This document shows, piece by piece, positions 1 through 6,940 of a stretch of 28,920 nt of DNA; positions within the stretch are counted from its first letter, which is position 1, and every line of letters starts with the position of its first letter. Both the position numbers and the translations under genes were made by a program. The stretch is from the NCBI GenBank assembly GCA_947626215.1, contig CANQRJ010000004.1, forward strand, positions 1-28,920. The letters are read 5' to 3'. The notes below the pieces were generated by a model. That model had not been told where the DNA came from, searched no databases, and saw nothing but the letters and a program-made list of their open reading frames with translations. Source of the DNA: an uncultured Bacilli bacterium. GTDB lineage: Bacteria; Bacillota_I; Bacilli_A; RF39; UBA660.

Positions 1-149
1 CTTCCAATATTCCTAATCTTTCTACTTCCAACTCTAAATCTTTTACTATTCATTCTATTGCTTATCCTTCATTTTAGTCTACTTTTTCCTTTTCCGATAA
101 ATTTAGACTCTGTCTCAGTTAATAAAAAAGTTATCACACTTTATTTGGA
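1..149. other. Left-edge intergenic stretch with uncertain reading frames
   Basis: On the minus strand this stretch shows an AAGGA motif followed by two possible starts (ATG at 72 and ATG at 53), each in a different frame. A third frame (VKDLELEVERLGILE) has the most protein-like composition but no start. A gene or gene remnant may begin here and continue left of the window. I cannot decide between these, and no terminator is seen. Confidence 0.25.
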
Positions 150-779
150 TTACTTTTTTTCCTCTTCATTATTTGTTAAACTAATTCCTTCTAGTTCATT
201 CCCTTCCATTTTTACTTTTGGAAGTTCGTTTACTTTTTTCTCTTCTTTTGGTTTTTTTAGATTTTTAAACCATTTTGTAAATATATTCATAAATACCATG
301 ATAGCAACAATAATATAAACAAAGTCAATGGCTAATCCCCAAATGTTTGTAACAATTGGACTACTAATTGAATCAAATAGACTATCTCCCATATTTTCAA
401 TCAAAATGAATGGAATTTTTATGACACATACAATTACAATAAGAATAAGAATATCTAATACAATTTTTAAATTCTCTTTTAAGGTATTTTTAGACATGAC
501 CTCTACTACATTATGAATGGTATCAAATAATTCTTCAAAAGTACGATAAATAAAACCTTTCTTTGTTCCTACCTTTTTCATATCAATTCCACGGCTTAAA
601 TAAATTTCTTTTTTGATGGATTCTATTTCTAATTCTTTTTCAATTTCTTCTTCTGTTTTTCCATTCTGTTCTTTTTCTTCCCAAATACTTACATATTTTC
701 TTACTTCTTCTTCTTTAGCTTCCTCTGTTAAAATATCTAAAGCGTTTTTTAATTCTTTTTTAAATTTTTCTTTTTTCAT
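150..779 (-). CDS. Two-helix membrane protein with HAAS/DUF1700-like N-terminus
   Basis: This is a 209-residue protein of unknown function. Residues 1-55 are charged and helical, and they contain a GKTEEEIEKEL stretch that resembles the short HAAS/DUF1700-type helical domain found at the head of many Gram-positive membrane proteins. Two hydrophobic segments follow, around residues 104-130 and 142-168, and then a lysine/glutamate-rich cytoplasmic tail. The start codon overlaps the stop of the upstream gene by four bases (ATGA), so the two genes are probably translationally coupled and may act together at the membrane. HAAS proteins often sit beside PadR regulators, but none is seen here. The membrane location is well supported. 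The family assignment is tentative. Confidence 0.75.
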   Translation of the reverse strand: MKKEKFKKELKNALDILTEEAKEEEVRKYVSIWEEKEQNGKTEEEIEKELEIESIKKEIYLSRGIDMKKVGTKKGFIYRTFEELFDTIHNVVEVMSKNTLKENLKIVLDILILIVIVCVIKIPFILIENMGDSLFDSISSPIVTNIWGLAIDFVYIIVAIMVFMNIFTKWFKNLKKPKEEKKVNELPKVKMEGNELEGISLTNNEEEKK

Positions 780-2458
780 GAATTATCCTTTCTAATTCCT
801 ACCTTTTTATATAAATTTACTTTTTTACTTTTTAAATCAGTAATAATTGTTAATTTATCTTCGCATTTTTTTTCTACTTCATAATCTACTACTCTTATTA
901 TATCAGAATTTTCATCATCTAGTTTATTTTTTTCTAAATCTATTAATAAATAAGGTGTATCTTTTTTTAATTGTAATGTATCATCGTTTAAATCGGTTGT
1001 AATTTCTTCTGGAATAAATAGGACTTCCACATTTTTTTCTACTTCTGCTATAAAAGCACAATCATTGTCTCCTATACTTTGAATAGGACTTAAAATTCTT
1101 TTAGAAGAAGTTTTCAAGAATGTTTTAGGGTTCACTTTTTTTTGACTTTTAAAAAAGACATTTATAGAATTTAATAATGGTGTTTTTTCTAATTCGTTTA
1201 CTCTTTCATAAATTTTTTTAATGGATTCTAGACAAGAAGTTGGATTTGTTAAATCCATATTTTTAAAATATTTGACTTGAATCATGATATTATTTGGATT
1301 TTTTAATTTATTTAAAAATTCTTCAATCGTTTTACTATCTTCTTCTACAATATGTTTCGTTAAATAAAAATAACTTACTAATAATTCTTGTTCTTCTTTT
1401 GTTCTTTTTTGATAAGAATTTTCTAGATTTTCCATAACACTTTCAAAGGAATACTCTATTTCTTCTTGTTTTTCTTCCACCACTTCTTTTTTCTCTTCCA
1501 TGATAGGTTCAACAATTTTTAAATTATCAAATTCTACGATGTAATCTCCAATCGTCCTAATATCTAGATCAGGAATGACTGCATATTTTTCTTCAATTCT
1601 TGATAATTCATTTGTTTTATAATGTTCAAATGTTACAATATTCTTTAATGGACTTTGATCTTCTATTTTTCGCAGTTCTTCTTCCATATTTTCTTTTTTA
1701 GCAAATAAACCTTTTTTCTTTTGCTTTTCTTTATTAATAAATTCTATTTTTTCACTTATAACACGAATTTTAATTGGAAGTTTTACTAATTCATATTTAT
1801 TTTTTAATAAGCCTTCATCTTTTTCTAAATTTTTAATAAAATCAATTAAGGTATAAATACTTTCTTCTAATATTTTTAAATCGTTTTCTTCAGTAACTTG
1901 TTTCCATTCCTCTAACGAAGGATTTTCAAGAGGTTCTTCTTTAAGTAATTCTAATGGTTTTTCATTTTTTTTATCTTTGGAAAGAAGAAGATTTAGTTCA
2001 TTTTGTTTTCCAATATATTCATTTGTAAGACGGATTAAATTTTGATATGTTGTGTTTTGAATTTTTATTTTTTCATCTATGATTTGTAATAAAATATTTA
2101 AGGTTCTTTTTAATTTTTTAATATAATTTTGTTCTAATGTTGTTGGTTCATCTATTTTTAGTTCTTCAATAGGTTGTTCTTTATCTTCAAAGGTTACAGA
2201 TGGAGTTTTTATTTTGTAATCATTTAAGTATACATTTATATTCTTTTCATTTTTTTTATAATCATAATAATTTTTTAAGAAGGTTTCACATGTGTCTATC
2301 GTATCCGGTAAAAAAACTCTTGTTAGTACTCCATAAAAAGGATCTTTGATTTGATAGCATATTCCTACCCCTTCTTTTCCTTCATATAAGAAAGGTTCTT
2401 TTCGGTTAGAATAAAAGCCATATTTGTTTAATAATTTTAGTAATTCTTCTCTTTTCAC
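776..2458 (-). CDS. Large charged soluble protein of unknown function
   Basis: I do not recognise this protein. It is soluble, glutamate/lysine rich, with long predicted helical or coiled-coil stretches in the middle and no membrane segment or signal peptide. The open frame reaches an ATG at 2485, but that ATG overlaps a TATAAT -10 element (2484-2489), so a transcript from that promoter would begin inside it. A GTG at 2458, preceded by AAGGGATTCA, has a good ribosome binding site, and I prefer it (560 residues, beginning MKREELLKLL). The stop overlaps the start of the downstream membrane protein by four bases, giving a two-gene operon. The N-terminal 70 residues look globular, and so does the C-terminal region, which may be a small beta domain. 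The function cannot be inferred. Confidence 0.75.
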   Translation of the reverse strand: MKREELLKLLNKYGFYSNRKEPFLYEGKEGVGICYQIKDPFYGVLTRVFLPDTIDTCETFLKNYYDYKKNEKNINVYLNDYKIKTPSVTFEDKEQPIEELKIDEPTTLEQNYIKKLKRTLNILLQIIDEKIKIQNTTYQNLIRLTNEYIGKQNELNLLLSKDKKNEKPLELLKEEPLENPSLEEWKQVTEENDLKILEESIYTLIDFIKNLEKDEGLLKNKYELVKLPIKIRVISEKIEFINKEKQKKKGLFAKKENMEEELRKIEDQSPLKNIVTFEHYKTNELSRIEEKYAVIPDLDIRTIGDYIVEFDNLKIVEPIMEEKKEVVEEKQEEIEYSFESVMENLENSYQKRTKEEQELLVSYFYLTKHIVEEDSKTIEEFLNKLKNPNNIMIQVKYFKNMDLTNPTSCLESIKKIYERVNELEKTPLLNSINVFFKSQKKVNPKTFLKTSSKRILSPIQSIGDNDCAFIAEVEKNVEVLFIPEEITTDLNDDTLQLKKDTPYLLIDLEKNKLDDENSDIIRVVDYEVEKKCEDKLTIITDLKSKKVNLYKKVGIRKDNS

Positions 2459-2483
2459 ACTGAATCCCTTACCCTTATTACTC

Positions 2484-2492
2484 ATTATATCA
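2484..2492 (-). promoter_or_regulatory. Extended -10 promoter of the 776-2458 gene
   Basis: On the minus strand the sequence reads TGATATAAT, a perfect extended -10, with no convincing -35. It overlaps the first possible ATG (2483-2485), which argues that translation begins at the downstream GTG at 2458. It is the mirror image of the promoter at 2508-2516. Confidence 0.7.
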
Positions 2493-2507
2493 TAATCTAA
2501 AAAAATG

Positions 2508-2516
2508 TGATATAAT
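2508..2516 (+). promoter_or_regulatory. Extended -10 promoter of the DUF308 gene
   Basis: TGATATAAT lies 27 bases before the ATG at 2543, and AAGGATGTGA at 2529-2538 serves as ribosome binding site. The -35 region is poor. It forms a 9-bp inverted repeat with the divergent -10 at 2484-2492. Confidence 0.75.
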
Positions 2517-2542
2517 AAGTTTGTTATTAAGGATGTGATTTC

Positions 2543-3079
2543 ATGAAAGTTACGGTTTTAAAAAATGAGAAAAAATCTAAAAAATCAACAAATTCCATTT
2601 TTTCTTCGATTTTGTTACTTTTTTTAGGAATTATTCTTACTTTCCGTTCGGAAGAGCTCATTTCAACTGTTTTTTCGGTCATTGGTTTTCTCGTTCTTCT
2701 TTATGGAGTTTATAAGTTTTATTCTTTTTATAAGTTAAAACAACAATTTCAAACAGAAGATTCAGAGTTACTTATGAATGGACTTTTATTTATTGTTTTA
2801 GGTCTTGTAGTTATTTTGTTATCAAGCTTTTTTGCAAATGCGATTAAAATAGTTACAGGAATTTGGTTAATCTTTTTAGGAATGCAAAAAATTTATACTT
2901 CTAATTTCTATGTTCATTTAGAAAAACGTGAATTTACGACAAATTTCATTGCCGGCCTTATTTTACTTTTTCTAGGTATTTATACGATTGTTGCTCAAAA
3001 TGTGGTTTTTGTCTTTATTGGAATTGCGTTAATTATTTATTCTGTGTTAGATTTATTTCAACAAATTTTCAAAAAATAA
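2543..3079 (+). CDS. HdeD/DUF308-family membrane protein
   Basis: This 178-residue protein has a short basic N-terminus followed by about six hydrophobic segments arranged in helix pairs. Repeated LLFLGI and LLFIVLGL-type motifs are typical of the DUF308/HdeD family, whose members are small polytopic membrane proteins. HdeD is linked to acid stress in Escherichia coli, but the biochemical role of the Firmicutes members is unknown. The gene stands alone on the plus strand, with its own extended -10 promoter and ribosome binding site, and ends in a hairpin terminator that begins at its stop codon. Family assignment is by overall pattern and is fairly secure. The physiological role is not shown by the sequence. 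Confidence 0.8.
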   Translation: MKVTVLKNEKKSKKSTNSIFSSILLLFLGIILTFRSEELISTVFSVIGFLVLLYGVYKFYSFYKLKQQFQTEDSELLMNGLLFIVLGLVVILLSSFFANAIKIVTGIWLIFLGMQKIYTSNFYVHLEKREFTTNFIAGLILLFLGIYTIVAQNVVFVFIGIALIIYSVLDLFQQIFKK

Positions 3080-3107
3080 ACAATGTCTTTTTTACTCGAC
3101 ATTGTTT
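3078..3107. terminator. Bidirectional terminator between convergent genes
   Basis: A 10-bp stem (AAACAATGTC with GACATTGTTT) surrounds a 10-base loop. It is flanked by an A-run on the left and a T-run on the right, so it can end both the DUF308 gene and the thioredoxin-like gene, whose 3' ends face each other here. Confidence 0.85.
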
Positions 3108-3113
3108 TTTATA

Positions 3114-3803
3114 TTACTTGCTTTTCTTTGTAGTTGTTGTTTTCTTAGAAGTACCTTTCTTTTTCGTTGTTTTCTTTGTTGTTTTTGGTTTTTCTTCTGT
3201 TTTTTCTACTTTTACTTCCTCTTCTTTTACTTCTTTAGGTTCTTCTTTTATTTTGGTTTCTTTTACTGGTTCTTCTTCTGAATTTTGTCTTGCAAAATAA
3301 ATTGTTCCACCTATAATTACCCCTGCTACTACTAAGACGATAATTGGAGTGATCCAGTTACTATCTAAATTTTCATAAAGTACTTCGCCGTTATCTCCAA
3401 CAATATCTTTAATTGGGCTTACATAATCTTCTGTATTATAGGTATCTTTAATCGCGTTTTTAATTGCTTCATCACTACTAGAACCATAACCTTCGAATGT
3501 TTTATCTCCTATAATAATATATGGAACACCACTTGCATCATCGTCCATTTTTTCTGCTACGGCATCATATAAAGAACTTAGTTCAGAATGCGCTTTTATG
3601 TCTAAATTACGAAGTTCAAATAAGTTTTTATATTCTCCATTTTGTTTTAATTTTTTAAAAAAAGCTTTTGCTTCTTTGCAATGTGGACAAGTTGTTTGAG
3701 TAAATATATAAACAGTTACTTTATTTTTTTGAGCACTTACTCCAGATGGTAATATTAAAACAGAAACTAAAACCAATAGTAAACCTAAAATTATTTTTTT
3801 CAT
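3114..3803 (-). CDS. Exported, membrane-anchored thioredoxin-fold protein with charged tail
   Basis: The 229-residue product starts with a signal sequence (residues 1-24, possible cleavage after SGVSA). A thioredoxin-like domain follows, with the redox motif CPHC at residues 39-42 and a cis-proline loop GVPY around residues 92-95. A transmembrane helix spans about 151-171. The last 55 residues are a Glu/Lys tail that turns into a Thr/Lys-only stretch. This is consistent with an extracytoplasmic disulfide or thiol oxidoreductase tethered to the membrane. Known relatives are thioredoxin/DsbA-like and glutaredoxin-like proteins, and the exact substrate is unknown. The tail would be cytoplasmic if the fold is outside. 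It has its own promoter (3826-3855), an AGGAG ribosome binding site and a shared terminator. Confidence 0.85.
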   Translation of the reverse strand: MKKIILGLLLVLVSVLILPSGVSAQKNKVTVYIFTQTTCPHCKEAKAFFKKLKQNGEYKNLFELRNLDIKAHSELSSLYDAVAEKMDDDASGVPYIIIGDKTFEGYGSSSDEAIKNAIKDTYNTEDYVSPIKDIVGDNGEVLYENLDSNWITPIIVLVVAGVIIGGTIYFARQNSEEEPVKETKIKEEPKEVKEEEVKVEKTEEKPKTTKKTTKKKGTSKKTTTTKKSK

Positions 3804-3825
3804 TCTTACACGCTCCTCATAGATA

Positions 3826-3855
3826 ATTATAGCAAAGGTACTTTTCTTGTGTCTA
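3826..3855 (-). promoter_or_regulatory. Promoter of the thioredoxin-like gene
   Basis: On the minus strand TAGACA (3850-3855) is followed after 18 bases by TATAAT (3826-3831). The preceding TGC makes it an extended -10. The ATG lies 23 bases downstream of the -10. Confidence 0.75.
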
Positions 3856-3890
3856 GTATTTTTTCTATTTCTTTCGATATTTTATTCCAT

Positions 3891-3914
3891 AAAAAAATCT
3901 TTCACTCGGAAAGA
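3891..3914 (-). terminator. Terminator of the coat-F-like gene pair
   Basis: A 6-bp stem (TCTTTC with GAAAGA) closes a 5-base loop. Seven T residues follow on the minus strand, just after the stop codon at 3921. Confidence 0.7.
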
Positions 3915-3920
3915 CTCAAA

Positions 3921-4178
3921 TTATTCTTCTTTTAAAGTACTATTATATTTGCTTTGCGCTTTTGTTAATTTTGTTTCTGCAACATTTTCTACATTGTACA
4001 TTTTTTCTTCACTCATCAATGTGTATAAGTCGCTTTGTAATGTGAGTACATCAGTTAAAGAATTTTCAAATGTTTGATGAACATTTTTAGTTCCAGATTC
4101 AATAGTCCCATGTAAAAATAAATCGGCAAGACATTTTAAATCCCAAAGAATTCCTTCTAGCATTGTTTTGTTATCCAT
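3921..4178 (-). CDS. Spore coat protein F-like small protein
   Basis: This 85-residue protein is helical and carries the pattern LYTLMSEEKMYNVENV near its C-terminus. That resembles the LY..M...GWY segment of the CotF (Coat_F) family, which forms ferritin-like helical bundles and occurs in spore coats and in many uncharacterised Firmicutes proteins. Its ribosome binding site (GAAAGGAG) lies in the last codons of the upstream 60-residue gene, and the gap between them is two bases, so the two are coupled. The match is by motif only. Presence of a Coat_F-like protein does not prove that this organism sporulates. Confidence 0.7.
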   Translation of the reverse strand: MDNKTMLEGILWDLKCLADLFLHGTIESGTKNVHQTFENSLTDVLTLQSDLYTLMSEEKMYNVENVAETKLTKAQSKYNSTLKEE

Positions 4179-4180
4179 TT

Positions 4181-4363
4181 TTATTCTCCTTTCAATAATC
4201 CATAGAATGTCTCATACATGGAAATACATTTCTTTTCCATTTTTTTTAATATGCTTTTTTCTTTTTCTTCATTCACACATTCTTTGTTAATTTCTAAATG
4301 TCTTTTGAAATACTCTAAATGACCTAAAGCATCTTCTACATATAATAATTCTTTTTCACTCAT
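4181..4363 (-). CDS. Small helical partner of the coat-F-like protein
   Basis: This 60-residue, fully helical protein contains the segment YVEDALGHLEYF and ends with YETFYGLL. Small proteins with an EDALGH-type motif are, as far as I recall, commonly encoded next to Coat_F proteins in clostridia and bacilli, which fits the context here. A GGTGAT ribosome binding site lies about seven bases before the ATG. The function is unknown. A structural partner of the downstream coat-F-like protein is the most economical guess. Confidence 0.65.
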   Translation of the reverse strand: MSEKELLYVEDALGHLEYFKRHLEINKECVNEEKEKSILKKMEKKCISMYETFYGLLKGE

Positions 4364-4397
4364 TTTTTATCACCCATTTGTATTATGGATTTGTTTC

Positions 4398-4424
4398 AAA
4401 AAAAAATACAACTTTTTTTAAGTT
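4398..4424 (-). terminator. Weak terminator of the radical SAM gene
   Basis: On the minus strand AACTT, a 5-base loop and AAGTT are followed almost at once by nine T residues. The stem is short and AT-rich, but its position between the 4432 stop and the 4363 start fits. Confidence 0.5.
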
Positions 4425-4431
4425 CTATTTT

Positions 4432-5319
4432 TTAAAATAAACTCATTTGTTCATTTTGAGGAATTTCTTTTTTATAATCTTTTATAATCGCGTCCATATC
4501 TGTTAAGATGTGAGCTTCACTGCATCGTTTTAAAAATAATTCCATCAAGTGTCTAAAGTGAAGTGTATTACAAATATGTTTACTACCATAAACGGCTTTA
4601 TAGTCTTCTTTTAGTCCTGGATATAAAATATCTAATGCATTATAGTAGTATTCTCTTTGATTTGTTCTTAAAGTCATTCCCATTTTCGTATATATAAATT
4701 TAGCATCTACTTGTTTTGATTTGCTAATCATGTTTAAAATATTTTCTTCGGTATCTGTTAAAAATGGTAAGACTGGGGTCATTAATACTCCTGCATAGAT
4801 TCCATTTTTTCTTAACTCTTCTAATACTTCAAATCTTCTTGTGGAACTAATGACGTTTGGTTCTATTTTTCTTGCTAAGTCATCTTCATAAGTTGTAATC
4901 GAAATTTTTATAATGACACTGTTGGACTGGCTAATCTCTTTTAATAAATCTAAATCTCTTAATATTAAATCACTTTTGGTATCTATAGAAACTCCAAACC
5001 CATATTTTAAAATGAGTTGTAAGGCTTTTCTTGTTAACTCCAATTTTTCTTCTTCTGGATTATAAGGATCTGATAATGTTCCAAAAGAAACCACACCTTT
5101 TCTTTGTTTACTTTTTAATTCTTCTTCTAATATTTCAAGGGCATTTTCTTTTATTCTTACTTTGTCAAAAGACTCAATATGGTAAGTTTCACATCTTGAA
5201 TCACAGTAAATGCAACCAAAAGGACAACCTTTATATAAATTCATGTGATAATCAATTCCAAACCAACGATTTCCTAAATCGGATTTTGTCATAATCGTTC
5301 TTGTTTTTATGACTTCCAT
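4432..5319 (-). CDS. Radical SAM protein, SPL-like (COG1533 / Rv2578c-type)
   Basis: The 295-residue protein has the radical SAM cysteine motif CPFGCIYC (C32, C36, C39) in the CX3CX2C spacing, which binds a 4Fe-4S cluster used to cleave S-adenosylmethionine. The motifs SFGTLSDPYNPEE and STKS-like strands further along match the group annotated as SPL-family or Rv2578c-family radical SAM proteins, which are related to spore photoproduct lyase in the core but shorter. Whether it repairs DNA is unknown. The start is supported by AAAGGTGGGG before the ATG. A TATAAT at 5350-5355 on the minus strand may be its -10. Its neighbour downstream is the coat-F-like pair. The family call is firm. The substrate is not known. 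Confidence 0.85.
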   Translation of the reverse strand: MEVIKTRTIMTKSDLGNRWFGIDYHMNLYKGCPFGCIYCDSRCETYHIESFDKVRIKENALEILEEELKSKQRKGVVSFGTLSDPYNPEEEKLELTRKALQLILKYGFGVSIDTKSDLILRDLDLLKEISQSNSVIIKISITTYEDDLARKIEPNVISSTRRFEVLEELRKNGIYAGVLMTPVLPFLTDTEENILNMISKSKQVDAKFIYTKMGMTLRTNQREYYYNALDILYPGLKEDYKAVYGSKHICNTLHFRHLMELFLKRCSEAHILTDMDAIIKDYKKEIPQNEQMSLF

Positions 5320-5360
5320 ATTCCCCCCACCTTTCTTAAATCTATCTTTATTATAATGGA

Positions 5361-5389
5361 AAAAAGAAAAAAAAGAAAGATGATTTCTT
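5361..5389 (-). terminator. Probable weak terminator of the 5394-6113 gene
   Basis: A 6-bp AAGAAA/TTTCTT stem with a 5-base loop is followed on the minus strand by a long T-rich tract. The stem contains few G/C pairs, so the strength is doubtful. Confidence 0.4.
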
Positions 5390-5393
5390 CCTT

Positions 5394-6113
5394 TTAGGCC
5401 TTATAAATATTAGAAAATTTTAAGAATCCCACTTTTTTTACTTCGATAAGCCCTAGGGTTCCTTCTTTTAATGGTATTTCTTCTATCGGACTATATTTTT
5501 TAATATTTTTTTCTTCATAGTATTTTAATTCTTCTAACCCTGTTTCATAGGCAACAGATGGGTAACCGGCTAGAGCAATAGCAAATTTAGCCGAGCCTAA
5601 GTCTGTTAAATAAGAGTATCCTAGTACCACTAGTAATAAAAGAGTACTTATTAAATAATAATTTTTCTTCTTTTGAATATAATTTTGAATACTTATGATC
5701 ACCCAATATAAAAGCAAGATAAAAAAGATGAATGATGTTTGATTTGGCATGATGGCACTTAAGAAAAAGCTTATCATAACACTTTCTAAACCAAAAAGAA
5801 TAGGTTTTATATAATTTATTTTGTTTACTTTTTTTGAAGTTCTTTTTAAAATATATTGAAGATAGAAAAAATAACAAATATTTAAAAACATCCATAGAAA
5901 ATTAAAGAAAACATGTGTTTTTACTTCTTCTTTTAGAAAAATAATCGAAGAATATTCTAAAGTGAGTGTCTTTGAAAAAGCAAGTAAATTTAGTATGAAG
6001 AAAAAGAAATTCATCATTCCTAATACGAATCCTGTTTTTCTTAACTTTTTTTCAAAAAGAAAATAAATATTTATAAAAATTAAAATATGAAAAATAAGAA
6101 AAAGGTAAAACAT
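5394..6113 (-). CDS. Polytopic membrane protein of unknown function
   Basis: I do not recognise this 239-residue protein. It has six or more hydrophobic helices over residues 1-175. A soluble C-terminal stretch of about 65 residues follows, with the short motif SAKFAIALAGYPSVAYETGLEE and two copies of a KY-rich segment. An in-frame GTG exists at 6122, but it lies within the AGGTGA ribosome binding site of the ATG at 6113, so the ATG is the start. It has its own extended -10 promoter upstream, located within the terminator region of the preceding gene. No conserved catalytic residues are visible. Confidence 0.65.
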   Translation of the reverse strand: MFYLFLIFHILIFINIYFLFEKKLRKTGFVLGMMNFFFFILNLLAFSKTLTLEYSSIIFLKEEVKTHVFFNFLWMFLNICYFFYLQYILKRTSKKVNKINYIKPILFGLESVMISFFLSAIMPNQTSFIFFILLLYWVIISIQNYIQKKKNYYLISTLLLLVVLGYSYLTDLGSAKFAIALAGYPSVAYETGLEELKYYEEKNIKKYSPIEEIPLKEGTLGLIEVKKVGFLKFSNIYKA

Positions 6114-6135
6114 ACAAATCACCTAACCTATATAA

Positions 6136-6144
6136 AGTATACCA
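6136..6144 (-). promoter_or_regulatory. Extended -10 promoter of the 5394-6113 gene
   Basis: TGGTATACT on the minus strand fits an extended -10 with one mismatch, 22 bases before the ATG at 6113. It directly follows the terminator of the upstream gene, and no -35 is recognisable. Confidence 0.5.
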
Positions 6145-6167
6145 CAAAAAAAGATGCAATGGCATCT
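6145..6167 (-). terminator. Terminator of the BI-1 family gene
   Basis: The perfect 6-bp stem AGATGC/GCATCT has a 4-base loop and is followed by seven T residues on the minus strand. It starts within the stop codon of the gene. Confidence 0.85.
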
Positions 6168-6816
6168 AATCGTTATTATTATTACCAAAAATTCGTAGTA
6201 ATTCAATAAATAAATTAATGAAGTCTAGATATAATTGTAATGCTCCAAAAATAGCTAGGTTATCTTCTGGTAATCCTGCATCTTTTAAACTTAATATTTT
6301 TTGAGTATCATAAGCAGTAAAGCCAATAAATACAAGAATTACAATTATTGAAAGGACTAAATCAAATGTTGCATTGTTAAAAAAGATGTTGATTATAAAA
6401 CAAAGTAACACACTTAATAAAGCCATCATTAAAATAGTACCGAATTTCGATAAATCTACTTTTGTCTTCGCTCCTATTAAGGCAAATAATCCAAATATAA
6501 GAGATGTAATTAAGAATACATACATGACTGATTGGACATCATAAACAATAAAGTAACTTGAAAATGTAAGTCCACTTATAAATGAATATAGTAGGAAACT
6601 AATTTTTGCCGTGATGGGTTTCATTTTAAATATTTTTGCCGATAAGAATATAACTAATACAATCTCACCAATTAGTAAAGCCCAAAGCCAACCACTTTCA
6701 AAAACACTTAAAATCATATTTGGATTTAATGAAACAACATAACCTGTTAAGAATGTGACTAAAAGTCCCACAAACATCCACGCGAATACCTTCGACATTA
6801 ATAATTTTTGACTCAT
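6166..6816 (-). CDS. Bax inhibitor-1/YccA family membrane protein
   Basis: The 216-residue product has seven hydrophobic helices and the family signatures FTAYDTQKI near residue 167 and ALQLYLDFINLF near residue 192, including the conserved aspartates in the last helices. Bacterial members such as YetJ of Bacillus subtilis conduct calcium in a pH-dependent manner, and E. coli YccA modulates FtsH. An FtsH gene is present elsewhere in this window, but nothing shows a direct link. The start has a very strong AAAAGGAGGAG site. It is a single-gene transcript, with a promoter at 6840-6868 and a terminator overlapping the stop. Confidence 0.9.
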   Translation of the reverse strand: MSQKLLMSKVFAWMFVGLLVTFLTGYVVSLNPNMILSVFESGWLWALLIGEIVLVIFLSAKIFKMKPITAKISFLLYSFISGLTFSSYFIVYDVQSVMYVFLITSLIFGLFALIGAKTKVDLSKFGTILMMALLSVLLCFIINIFFNNATFDLVLSIIVILVFIGFTAYDTQKILSLKDAGLPEDNLAIFGALQLYLDFINLFIELLRIFGNNNND

Positions 6817-6839
6817 ATACTCCTCCTTTTTTCTGCTTT

Positions 6840-6868
6840 ATTATATCATTATTCTTATTATTTGTAAA
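6840..6868 (-). promoter_or_regulatory. Promoter of the BI-1 family gene
   Basis: TTTACA (6863-6868), a 17-base spacer and TATAAT (6840-6845) on the minus strand, with an upstream TGA that makes an extended -10. It is one of the best-formed promoters in the window. Confidence 0.8.
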
Positions 6869-6905
6869 TTATATCTAAAGATTCATTTCCTGTCGAATTT
6901 TTACT

Positions 6906-6940
6906 AAAAAAGAATAACTTCTGTGACTTGGTTATTCTTT
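6906..6940 (-). terminator. Terminator of the parA-ychF operon
   Basis: A 10-bp stem (AAAGAATAAC with GTTATTCTTT) and a 12-base loop directly follow the ychF stop codon, and a T-run follows on the minus strand. Confidence 0.85.

Noticed and set aside
58..318. Plus-strand open frame at the left edge
   Set aside because: It lies mostly over the minus-strand gene at 150-779, has a Ser/Phe-rich composition typical of a reverse-strand shadow, and has no ribosome binding site.
4432..5319. True spore photoproduct lyase (SplB)
   Set aside because: The protein is shorter and has the general SPL-like/Rv2578c pattern; the SplB-specific catalytic cysteine region was not recognised.
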